From the NCBI RefSeq assembly GCF_900107815.1, contig NZ_FNRK01000009.1:52098-116097 (forward strand): a stretch of 64,000 nt of DNA, written 5' to 3'. Shown in pieces: positions 52,980 through 60,580 of this stretch. The stretch is from Eubacterium aggregans. Its GTDB lineage: Bacteria > Bacillota > Clostridia > Eubacteriales > Eubacteriaceae. Position numbers and translations under genes: made by a program. The notes under the pieces were generated by a model. That model saw nothing but the letters and a program-made list of their open reading frames with translations. It searched no databases and was not told where the DNA came from. Numbering within the stretch: the first letter of the stretch is position 1; each line of letters opens with the position of its first letter.

Positions 52980-53258
52980 CAGGGCGATGATAAAAATACG
53001 TGAACAGAGGAGCCCCTGCGGAATGGTATTTTGCCCTATTAGAGTATTAAGAAAGTTAACCTGACATACACCAGATCAAAACCGTAGGTTTTGCGCCCTG
53101 ACGAATGAGGGGTTTCCCTTTATTCGTCAGCGCCTTGCGGTGCTATCCAAATCTTTGATTTGGGACATAGCACCCATGCAACGCTTGTCCAAGAGCCAAA
53201 GGCGATTGGCAACAAGCAACTGCTGGGTCCGTCGTGAATCTTTTTTATCATCGTCCTG
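52980..53258. repeat. 279-bp element with terminal inverted repeats and internal hairpins
   Basis: 17-bp terminal inverted repeats, one mismatch: CAGGGCGATGATAAAAA (52980-52996) and the complement of CAGGACGATGATAAAAA (53242-53258). Inside are three strong hairpins: CAAAACC-GTA-GGTTTTG (53077-53093), CTGACGAAT/ATTCGTCAG (53098-53130) and GGTGCTAT...ATAGCACC with a CAAATC/GATTTG core (53139-53174). No reading frame. It fills the gap between exoA and the epimerase gene. It is either a MITE-like mobile element or a structured RNA; no clear target-site duplication is seen. Confidence 0.6.
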
Positions 53259-53286
53259 ACCGTTCTACTCTGTTTAATCAACGCTT

Positions 53287-54273
53287 CTAAGCGTAATACG
53301 CTTTATACCATGTCCAGAACTGGGAAAGCCCGTCCTTTAAACTTGTGGATGGCTTAAACCCAACATCCGCCATCAGATCCGTCACATCAGCGTAGGTCTG
53401 ATACACGTCCCCGGGCTGCATGGGATAGAACGCCTTTTGGGCTTCTTTTCCGATGCAGTCCTCCAAAATCCCAATGAAATCCAGCAGCTTTTCCGGCTGG
53501 TTATTCCCTATATTGTACACCTTGTAACGGACATTGTTTTCATCCGCCTGGGGTGTATGGGGAATCAGCCGGATAATCCCTTCCACAATATCATCGATAT
53601 AGGTAAAATCCCGGTACATATCCCCATGGTTAAAGACCTTAATGGGCTTATCCGCCAAGATATTCTGGGTAAAGGAGAAATACGCCATGTCCGGCCGGCC
53701 GTAGGGGCCGTAGACGGTAAAGAAGCGCAGCCCAGTGGCAGGGATATCGTAGAGCTTGCTGTAGCTGTAAGCTAACAGCTCATTGCTCTTCTTGGTGGCA
53801 GCGTACAAGCTCACCGGATGGTCCACGGGGTCCTCCGTGGAAAAGGGGATTTTTTTATTGGCCCCATAAACCGAGCTGGAGGAGGCGTAGATCAAGTGTT
53901 TAACAGGATAATGCCGACAGCATTCCAAAATATTGAAAAATCCAATAATATTACTATTGATATAGGCTTCGGGATTTTCGATGGAATACCGCACCCCCGC
54001 TTGGGCAGCCAGGTTAATAACAATGTCAAAGCCATAGGTTTTAAAGACGTCTTCCAATGCCGCCTTATCCCCAAGATCACCTTTGATAAAGGTAAAATTA
54101 TCGTAAGGGGCCAGATTCTTTAACCGACTTTCCTTTAAACTCACTTCATAATAATCATTTAAATTATCGTAGCCGACGATGGTTTCCCCCTGATCAAGCA
54201 GCGCCTTACTTAAATGGTAGCCAATGAAGCCCGCCGCCCCGGTAATGAATATCAATCGTTTCTCTTGTGTCAT
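53287..54273 (-). CDS. NAD-dependent epimerase, UDP-glucuronate 4-epimerase type
   Basis: 328 aa extended short-chain dehydrogenase: NAD motif TGAAGFIGYHL at residue 12, the catalytic YAATKKSNE near residue 155, and LNDYYEVSLK, a feature of UDP-glucuronate/UDP-galacturonate epimerases (LNDYYD). It would provide UDP-galacturonate for surface glycans. GGAGGAAAA precedes the ATG. A dTDP-glucose or UDP-glucose 4-epimerase is less likely. The galU cluster lies 35 kb away. Confidence 0.85.
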   Translation of the reverse strand: MTQEKRLIFITGAAGFIGYHLSKALLDQGETIVGYDNLNDYYEVSLKESRLKNLAPYDNFTFIKGDLGDKAALEDVFKTYGFDIVINLAAQAGVRYSIENPEAYINSNIIGFFNILECCRHYPVKHLIYASSSSVYGANKKIPFSTEDPVDHPVSLYAATKKSNELLAYSYSKLYDIPATGLRFFTVYGPYGRPDMAYFSFTQNILADKPIKVFNHGDMYRDFTYIDDIVEGIIRLIPHTPQADENNVRYKVYNIGNNQPEKLLDFIGILEDCIGKEAQKAFYPMQPGDVYQTYADVTDLMADVGFKPSTSLKDGLSQFWTWYKAYYA

Positions 54274-54350
54274 TTTCTATTTTTCCTCCAATTCAACAAT
54301 TTCTAATGCTTTTAGTATACCATATTATTTCTCTGCAAACCAAGGGGCTT

Positions 54351-55622
54351 CTAGTCATTGCTCCGGGGCATCCGTCCCATCCCATTATAAATCCGCCGAA
54401 TTTGGCGGATGGCACTGGTGAAGTCTCCCTGGGGAAGGATAATGTCCGATTCCTCACCCTCTACCCCAAAGGTCAGGCTCCGGGTATAGCCATAATCTGC
54501 CTTCAGACGATCCACCATCGCCTGGGGCGTAGCCTGGGCATCCATAATTTTCAAAAGGCTCCGCCCCTCATACACATCATGGGTAACCCGATAGCACAAG
54601 CCTTCTTCCTGGGCAGAAAGCGATTCAATGAGGCGATCGATCTGCCTGGGTGTGTCCAGTACGCTGAAATAGAGGATTTCACAACCCTCGATTGGACACC
54701 CTTTAATATAATTACGCAGGGGGGACCGGCGTAAATCTTCATAAAATTCTTTCTGGATCTGATTTCTAAATTGATTGTAATAAATCAACAGCACCTTATC
54801 CACCATGGCATTGGTGAAAAAAGGGGTGCCTTTATCCGTTAAAAAGGACTGGACCCGCTTGGCCTGCTCCGGTTGGATAGAAAGGGTATAGAGGTAGCGC
54901 TTATCCTCAATATCGTAAAGAGCCGCTCCCCCCATGGCAATAACCGGCAGCTTTAGTTTTAAAATACTGAGATCCTCCACAATGCTGGCCGGCGGCTCCT
55001 GAGCCACCAAGGATAGGGGTGCTCCTTGAGCCACCAACTGGTTAAGGACCCTCTGGTGAAAGACATTGACCTGTCGATCACCCGTTTTAATAATGCCGTC
55101 GTAATCCACAATAAACAGGGCATCCTGACGTCTGTGGTAGGGCAGATGGGTATGGCTGACGACAAAAGCAACGCCAATCCCCAGGAAAGTATCCAGGATA
55201 CGGAAGAAAATATAGTCTCCCACCGGCACCCCTCCCCTGGACATCACCGCAATGGCTAAATAGACCATACAGGCCAGGGCCGCCGTACTTTCCTTTTTCA
55301 GCAGCACCGCCAGGTAGATGGTGAGACAAATCATCCCCGCATTGAGGGCATCCAAAAAATAGGCCCCACCGCCCCATCCCAGTACTGCGGGTTTGACCAA
55401 CAGCACCACAGCACCGGTAAAGGCCCCAATCAACGTCGCCACCACCCGTTTGATCGCATTATCCTTCTCATTCTCAGCATCGGGCTGAATGCAAATAATA
55501 GTGGCCACCAGGACGTAAAAGGGCGATCGCTCAAAAGCAAAGGCTGTAAAGATAATTTCGACAATAAAGACCGCAATGGTCGTTTTGATAATTCGCATGC
55601 CGATATGTGGTAGATGTGGCAT
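54351..55622 (-). CDS. FUSC/DUF939-type membrane domain fused to a HAD-like domain
   Basis: 423 aa from the ATG at 55622 (GAAGGAGGTGG upstream). Residues about 1-160 have six helices of the aromatic acid exporter/FUSC type (FERSPFYVLVATIICIQPDA). From about 175 follows a HAD (Cof-like) hydrolase module starting FIVDYDGIIKT, which keeps the D-x-D nucleophile pair, but the C-terminal GDxxND loop is replaced by EGEESDIILP. The phosphatase may be weak or inactive. An exporter with a regulatory cytoplasmic domain is inferred. The substrate is unknown. Confidence 0.8.
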   Translation of the reverse strand: MPHLPHIGMRIIKTTIAVFIVEIIFTAFAFERSPFYVLVATIICIQPDAENEKDNAIKRVVATLIGAFTGAVVLLVKPAVLGWGGGAYFLDALNAGMICLTIYLAVLLKKESTAALACMVYLAIAVMSRGGVPVGDYIFFRILDTFLGIGVAFVVSHTHLPYHRRQDALFIVDYDGIIKTGDRQVNVFHQRVLNQLVAQGAPLSLVAQEPPASIVEDLSILKLKLPVIAMGGAALYDIEDKRYLYTLSIQPEQAKRVQSFLTDKGTPFFTNAMVDKVLLIYYNQFRNQIQKEFYEDLRRSPLRNYIKGCPIEGCEILYFSVLDTPRQIDRLIESLSAQEEGLCYRVTHDVYEGRSLLKIMDAQATPQAMVDRLKADYGYTRSLTFGVEGEESDIILPQGDFTSAIRQIRRIYNGMGRMPRSND

Positions 55623-55670
55623 TGGACCACCTCCTTCTCTCAATCACACATTCCTTTCCCCTGTATATAA

Positions 55671-55709
55671 AAGGGGATTGCAGGTATTTCTCCCCGCAAT
55701 CCCCTTATT
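55671..55709 (-). terminator. Terminator after serS
   Basis: AAGGGGATTGC pairs with GCAATCCCCTT (55671-55707) and on the minus strand is followed by TTATATAC. Confidence 0.75.
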
Positions 55710-55734
55710 CTAATCCATTTGGTTTAAACTCTCA

Positions 55735-57009
55735 TTATTTTGCAATAATTTCCCGATTTCCCAAAAAATGCTGGAGCTTCTTGGGCACGTTGATGGACCC
55801 ATCTGCGTTCTGGCAGTTTTCCAGAATAGCCGCAAAAGTCCTTCCAACCGCCAGGCCTGAACCATTTAAGGTATGGACAAAGCGGGTCTTTTTGGTCATG
55901 GGGTCCCGGAAGCGGATATTCGCCCGCCGTGCCTGATAATCCTCAAAATTCGAGCAGGAGGATATTTCCACATAACGGTTGTAGCTGGGCATCCACACTT
56001 CGATGTCATAGGTCTTTGCTGAGGAAAATCCTAAGTCCCCAGTGCAAAGCTCCACCACCCGGTAAGGGATTTCTAATGCCTGGAGGATAGCTTCCGCATC
56101 GGCGGTTAAGCTTTCCAGCTCATCATAAGAATGATCCGGATGGGCAAATTTCACCATTTCCACTTTATCAAACTGATGGTTACGGATGAGTCCCCTGGTA
56201 TCCCGTCCGGCAGAACCCGCCTCTTCCCGGAAGCAGGGCGTGTAGGCCGTGAATTTAATGGGAAGGTCCCCGGCATCTAAAATTTCATCCCGGTAGATAT
56301 TGGTCACCGGAACTTCAGCGGTGGGCACCAGAAAGAAATCTTCCCGTTCTAAATGGAAAGCATCCTCTTCAAACTTCGGCAACTGTCCGGTTCCGGTCAT
56401 ACTGGCCCGATTCACCATAAAGGGAGGGGAAACCTCCGTATAGCCATGGTCCTCGGTGTGCATGTACAGCATGAAATTGATGATGGCCCGTTCCAGCTTA
56501 GCGCCCAGTCCTTTGAACATGGAAAAACGGGCTCCGGTAATTTTAGCGGCCCGCTCAAAGTCCAGGATATCTAAGTCTGTTCCTAAATCCCAATGGGCCT
56601 TGGGTTCAAAGTCAAATACCCGGGGTTCGCCCCACTTTCGAATTTCCTTGTTCTGACTATCATCTAATCCCACAGCTACCTCTGGGTTGGGCACATTCGG
56701 CAGATTGAGCAGCGCCTTACGGATCTCCCCATCAATGATGGCCAGTTGTTCATCATCAGCCTTAATTTTATCCGAGACTTCCTTCATTTCCTGGAAGAGC
56801 GGTGTGAGGTCCTTCCCTTCCATTTTCATCTTAGGGATTTCCTTGGAAACCGCGTTTTTCTGGGCTTTTAGCTCCTCAACGCGCCCCAGGATTTCCCGGC
56901 GCTTTTCATCCAATTCTAATACAGGTGCAACCGTGTATTCACCACCGCGGCTACAGAGGCCAGCAGTTACAGCTTCGGCATGATCACGAATCCGTTTGAT
57001 ATCTAGCAT
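55735..57009 (-). CDS. serS: Seryl-tRNA synthetase
   Basis: 424 aa of the usual length. N-terminal coiled-coil arm (residues 30-100, rich in Glu/Lys) for tRNA-Ser binding, then class II motif 2 ([21 protein letters not shown], cut here at residue 270-290) and motif 3 ([16 protein letters not shown]). It charges tRNA-Ser and, if needed, tRNA-Sec. AGAGGAGAG precedes the start. No T-box leader is visible in the 230 bp upstream. Confidence 0.95.
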   Translation of the reverse strand: MLDIKRIRDHAEAVTAGLCSRGGEYTVAPVLELDEKRREILGRVEELKAQKNAVSKEIPKMKMEGKDLTPLFQEMKEVSDKIKADDEQLAIIDGEIRKALLNLPNVPNPEVAVGLDDSQNKEIRKWGEPRVFDFEPKAHWDLGTDLDILDFERAAKITGARFSMFKGLGAKLERAIINFMLYMHTEDHGYTEVSPPFMVNRASMTGTGQLPKFEEDAFHLEREDFFLVPTAEVPVTNIYRDEILDAGDLPIKFTAYTPCFREEAGSAGRDTRGLIRNHQFDKVEMVKFAHPDHSYDELESLTADAEAILQALEIPYRVVELCTGDLGFSSAKTYDIEVWMPSYNRYVEISSCSNFEDYQARRANIRFRDPMTKKTRFVHTLNGSGLAVGRTFAAILENCQNADGSINVPKKLQHFLGNREIIAK

Positions 57010-57159
57010 TTTTCTCTCCTCTAATCACTGTGAGTTCATTTATTTTTTCGATGTTTTTATCATATCACAAAGCCTTGTTTTGTTCCACCAAAAACTCCAG
57101 CTGAAGCATGATCCCTCTACCCTTTATGTATCAGAACATAATTTTTTTCCTTAAACCCC

Positions 57160-57218
57160 TTGATAGTGCTTCTAAATCTCTGTATAATACAGTCATAAAC
57201 AGTAACTTATAAAGTTAC
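57160..57218 (+). promoter_or_regulatory. Near-perfect promoter and palindrome upstream of the first small acidic protein
   Basis: TTGATA (57160-57165), 17 nt, TATAAT (57183-57188), then the palindrome GTAACTT-ATA-AAGTTAC (57202-57218), a possible operator or leader hairpin. A matching GTAAC-type inverted repeat follows the second promoter at 57587-57612. Confidence 0.75.
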
Positions 57219-57243
57219 AAATAAAGAATCGAGGTAAATTATT

Positions 57244-57420
57244 ATGAAAGAAACAACTGGCACCAACTACAAAAACCCATTAACGGATGAACGTCAAGAA
57301 ATCGGGACTGATGAACGTAAGAGTGGTAATTATGTGAATCCCCAGGCCAAGCTCCGTGACACTAAAAAAGATGAAGTTACTAAGAATACTTGTAAATGTG
57401 AAATGAACGAAACAGAATAA
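57244..57420 (+). CDS. Small acidic protein, first of a paralogous pair
   Basis: 58 aa. Shares the core EIGTDxRKSGNYVNPQAKLR, followed by xTKxxEVTK, with the protein at 57638-57799. Charged, no signal or membrane segment, probably soluble and disordered. Ends with a cysteine pair (CKC) absent from its paralogue. The ATG has GAGGT 8 nt upstream and a near-perfect sigma-A promoter. The core is conserved at protein level with different codons, so both copies are likely expressed. Family not recognised. Confidence 0.75.
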   Translation: MKETTGTNYKNPLTDERQEIGTDERKSGNYVNPQAKLRDTKKDEVTKNTCKCEMNETE

Positions 57421-57447
57421 GCGTCCTCTCCTTTCCCCTTTAGACAG

Positions 57448-57477
57448 AAAAACCGGCGATCATTGCCGGTTTTTTTT
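57448..57477 (+). terminator. Terminator after the first small acidic protein gene
   Basis: AAAACCGGC pairs with GCCGGTTTT (57449-57473), followed by a run of eight or nine T. Confidence 0.9.
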
Positions 57478-57551
57478 GCCTTTTTAGTAAAGCAGCCTTT
57501 TAATGAAGATAACCTGAATACTTAATGAAAGCATATTTTTGCGGTGACGAA

Positions 57552-57612
57552 TTGACAAATTTATTCTCCCTCAATATAATGAAACCGTAACATCCTATTA
57601 TTCAATGTTACA
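57552..57612 (+). promoter_or_regulatory. Perfect consensus sigma-A promoter and inverted repeat
   Basis: TTGACA (57552-57557), exactly 17 nt, TATAAT (57575-57580). Both hexamers are full consensus, which predicts strong constitutive transcription unless repressed. GTAACAT (57587-57593) and ATGTTAC (57606-57612) form an inverted repeat after it. Confidence 0.85.
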
Positions 57613-57637
57613 CACTAAGAAAGCGAGGTTGAAAGCC

Positions 57638-57799
57638 ATGAAAGAAAAAGAAGGCGTGCTTTATGATAATCCCTTACTTGAAGAAGAGGAAGAAATCGGA
57701 ACCGACGATCGCAAAAGTGGAAATTATGTCAATCCCCAAGCTAAGCTTCGGGAGACCAAAACTGAAGAAGTAACAAAGATTACAGAAGAAAGTGTATAA
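57638..57799 (+). CDS. Small acidic protein, second of a paralogous pair
   Basis: 53 aa from the ATG at 57638, with GAGGT 8 nt before it; an upstream ATG at 57605 lies in the leader inverted repeat and is rejected. Contains LEEEEEIGTDDRKSGNYVN then PQAKLRETKTEEVTK. Paralogue of 57244-57420, duplicated in tandem with its promoter type. It is separated by terminators at both ends, so each copy is transcribed alone. Family not recognised. Confidence 0.75.
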   Translation: MKEKEGVLYDNPLLEEEEEIGTDDRKSGNYVNPQAKLRETKTEEVTKITEESV

Positions 57800-57802
57800 T
57801 TT

Positions 57803-57844
57803 AAAAAGGACCATTGATATCCAAGGATATCAATGGTCCTTTTT
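57803..57844. terminator. Strong bidirectional terminator
   Basis: 19-bp perfect stem AAAAAGGACCATTGATATC (57803-57821) with its complement (57826-57844) around a 4-nt loop, shared by the small protein gene (+) and the membrane protein gene (-). Confidence 0.9.
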
Positions 57845-57851
57845 GATGTTC

Positions 57852-58334
57852 TTAACCCATTGTCTGGGTGTGGGACGACCGCCGATTGAATTTTAAATCC
57901 TCGGGATGCATCTCACGCTCGATATCATGGAAGGCCTGGTAGAGGGCCTCTCCATCACTGTACATTTTAAGCTTGATCCAATAACGTCCCTGAAACAATT
58001 TGGCCCCATTGACCCGCAAATAAATACGGGAATTGGCCAAATCCCGGATGTGGAAACCCGTCAGTTCCCCCTTGGGATAACTATGCCGCCGCCCAAAGGC
58101 GTGGAATTCCCAGGCTGATCCGGTATCGATAATTTTCTGGGGATAAGCCAGCGCCACCAAGGTGTTAAACAGCGTATAAACTGCCACTACCAGCACCAGG
58201 GACAAGAGATCGAACCCCTTGTAAATGACGATATTATCGTACAGGGCAAAGACTGCCAAACATCCCATAAGCACCACATTGGGCAGGATTATTCCGGTGA
58301 TGTATCGTTTTTTATCATAGGTATAGCTCGGCAT
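57852..58334 (-). CDS. Hypothetical membrane protein
   Basis: 160 aa with two N-terminal membrane helices (IILPNVVLMGCLAVFALYD and LLSLVLVVAVYTLFNTLVAL), followed by a cytoplasmic beta-rich domain resembling the PH-like folds often seen in such proteins. AAGGAGGATAAG precedes the ATG. It follows the PTS operon by 26 bp and may be its last gene. No family recognised. Confidence 0.65.
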   Translation of the reverse strand: MPSYTYDKKRYITGIILPNVVLMGCLAVFALYDNIVIYKGFDLLSLVLVVAVYTLFNTLVALAYPQKIIDTGSAWEFHAFGRRHSYPKGELTGFHIRDLANSRIYLRVNGAKLFQGRYWIKLKMYSDGEALYQAFHDIEREMHPEDLKFNRRSSHTQTMG

Positions 58335-58360
58335 GGCTTATCCTCCTTAACCGTTATTTT

Positions 58361-59755
58361 TTAAACAGCAGAAACGTCTTCCGATTCCATTTCCTTCCGA
58401 AGCTTGGCATTTTTCAAGATACGGCTACGGTTCCATAGGGCTAGTCCAAGGGCCAGAACCCCCAGAATAATGGCTCCAAAAATGCTCCCCACAAATTCCA
58501 TCATCCGCACAATGGACCAGGTTAAAGGATTGGCACCATCACACAGAGAAGAAATAAGCTTAACCCCCTGGGGCATATCAAAGGCAGCCTGCATGGCAGC
58601 CTAGGTCTGCAGCGGTGCCAAATTTGTGGAGATCAGAAGACCTACGGTAATGATAATCAGACCAATGATAAAGGTTCTGAAGCCATTCCCCCGACAAATG
58701 GGCACGATAAATACCAACATGAAGGGAATAACTGCAAGGTCCGCAAAGGGCATAACCTGGTTACCAGGCAAAATAACTGCAAGTAATAATGTAATGGGGG
58801 TTAATAATAATGCTACAGAAAGAGTAACCGGGTGTCCTAAGGCTACAGCAGAGTTCAGACCGATGTAAATTTTATCCCGCTTCGAGAATTTTTTCTGGAT
58901 GAATTCCTGGGCCGCATCGGACACCGGAATCAGTCCTTCCATCAGCAGGGCCGCCATTTTAGGAATGAGCACCAAACAGGCCCCCATGGTAATGGCCAGG
59001 GTCAGATAGGTCTTGTACTCTCCAAAGCCATAGGCCACCATCCCAACGACCAATCCAATGATGGTCCCCACCAGCAGTGGTTCCCCAAAGACGCCCATTT
59101 TGTTTTCCAACACCGTAGCATCAATATCAATTTTATTCACACCAGGAATAAAATCAATAATTTTATTCAGCACCCAAGCGATCGGGGCGAAGGCAGCACT
59201 GAAGCCATGGGGAATGGAAATCCCCGGCAGTCCGTTGTATTCCTCAAACATGGGGGCAGTCACATCTGCGATAACCATGACGATAATCATATTAATCACA
59301 GAGGCAAAGATTCCCCAACCAATGCTCCCGGTAAGAATCGCCACCAGGGAGCCTGTAAAGGCAAAACGCCAGAAATTCCAGATGTCGATATTCACCGTTT
59401 CCGTCGTGTTCGTCGCTAGCATCACAATGTTGAGCAACAAACACACCGGGATGATAAAGGCTCCAACCTGGGTTCCAAAGGCAATGGCAGCTGATGCCGG
59501 CCAGCCCACATCGATGACATTGAGCTGAAGGCCATAGGTATCCACCATGGCCTGGGTTGCCGGTCCAAGACTATCTCCTAAAAGACCGATAATCAGATTC
59601 AAACCAATAAATCCGACACCAACCATGAGTCCGGCCCGTAGGGATTCCCCAAATTTTGCACCTAAAACTAAGGCGAAGACTAAAATGATGATGGGCATCA
59701 TAACGCTGGCGCCCAAACTGCTTAACGTATTAAAAAAATTAGCAATAAATTCCAT
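58361..59755 (-). pseudogene. PTS galactitol-type IIC permease interrupted by an in-frame TAG
   Basis: The intact frame codes for a galactitol-family EIIC of about 463 aa. The first 384 residues (starting MEFIANFFNTLSSLGASVMM) end at TAG (58603-58601), and the remaining 79 continue in the same frame with AAMQAAFDMPQG, then SSLCDGANPLTW, which is the family's usual C-terminal region. The stop lies where relatives have Gln, Glu or Arg, so CAG to TAG is the simplest change. No binding site precedes the downstream ATG at 58594. The permease is therefore probably truncated unless the stop is read through. GAGAGGTTTC precedes the first ATG. Confidence 0.85.
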
Positions 59756-59808
59756 GAAACCTCTCCTGTCCTATAATTACATCATGCCAATAAAAAACCA
59801 TTCTTCCA

Positions 59809-60096
59809 TTAAATCCCTAAAATATCCACAACCTCAGCCATACATTTATCAATACCCACCCCAGAAACAAAGGGCAGACCATTGATATAGGGTGTTTCAA
59901 AGTCGTGGTTCTTAAGGACCGTAGTGGAAACCACCAAATCATAATCTTTGGCTTTGGCTTTCATTTCTGCCACCTTGCACTGACCGATGGTGACCTGATC
60001 CGCCTTTCCCATTTTTTCCAGTGCACTGCCAATTTTCTTAACTGCCATGGTGGATGTGGCCACACCTGTGCCACAACAAACTAAAATCTTTTTCAT
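59809..60096 (-). CDS. PTS IIB component, galactitol type
   Basis: 95 aa with the P-loop VCCGTGVATSTMAVK; Cys8 is the phosphorylated residue of the GatB-like family. It transfers phosphate from IIA to the incoming sugar at the IIC permease. AAAGGAGGATATTTTT precedes the start. Part of the activator-IIA-IIB-IIC operon. Confidence 0.9.
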   Translation of the reverse strand: MKKILVCCGTGVATSTMAVKKIGSALEKMGKADQVTIGQCKVAEMKAKAKDYDLVVSTTVLKNHDFETPYINGLPFVSGVGIDKCMAEVVDILGI

Positions 60097-60118
60097 AAAA
60101 ATATCCTCCTTTGGATTT

Positions 60119-60580
60119 TTATATTTGAGAGAAAATCTCTAATACAGCTTCTTTATTCTTCGCTTGGCGAATCTGGCCCAACAGCTCGCTATTTTGGAAA
60201 ATCTCCATCAGCTTCTGCAGGGTTTCAATGTGGCCATCCGGCTCATTGGTTGCAATCATAAAGATCATTTCCACCGGTACCGTGGCGGTATCATCCCCCA
60301 GGATGACGAAATCCACGGGCTTCTTTAAAATGGCGATCCCCAGTGCCTTATCGGCCACATGAATGGGATCTGCATGGGGGATAGCCACCCCAATGGTTTC
60401 GGTGGGGATTCCGGTGGCAAAGTTTTTTTCCCGCTCAAGCACCGCTTCGGTAAAGCTTGCCTTCCCGTAGCCCTGTTTCACAAAATCCTCGGCCATGGTC
60501 TTTAGGGCATCAAACTTATCCTCAGCCTCTAAATCCATATAAATCAGTGCTTCCTTTAACATTCCAATACTATTTTCCAT
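60119..60580 (-). CDS. PTS IIA component (fructose/galactitol type)
   Basis: 153 aa with the phosphorylation site GVAIPHAD (His69) and the family pattern ATGIPTETIG before it. CAATAGGAGGC precedes the start, which lies inside the last codons of the activator gene (overlap 11 bp), so they are co-translated. Confidence 0.9.
   Translation of the reverse strand: MENSIGMLKEALIYMDLEAEDKFDALKTMAEDFVKQGYGKASFTEAVLEREKNFATGIPTETIGVAIPHADPIHVADKALGIAILKKPVDFVILGDDTATVPVEMIFMIATNEPDGHIETLQKLMEIFQNSELLGQIRQAKNKEAVLEIFSQI

Noticed and set aside
57010..57159. T-box leader for serS
   Set aside because: The region upstream of serS on the minus strand has no GGGTGGNACCGCG core and no antiterminator/terminator pair.
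58601..58603. TAG stops in IIC and in the Rpn element as pyrrolysine or reassigned codons
   Set aside because: The two sites correspond to different residues (Gln-like and Tyr), the Rpn element has a second lesion, and no pyl genes are in the window. Ordinary nonsense mutation is simpler.
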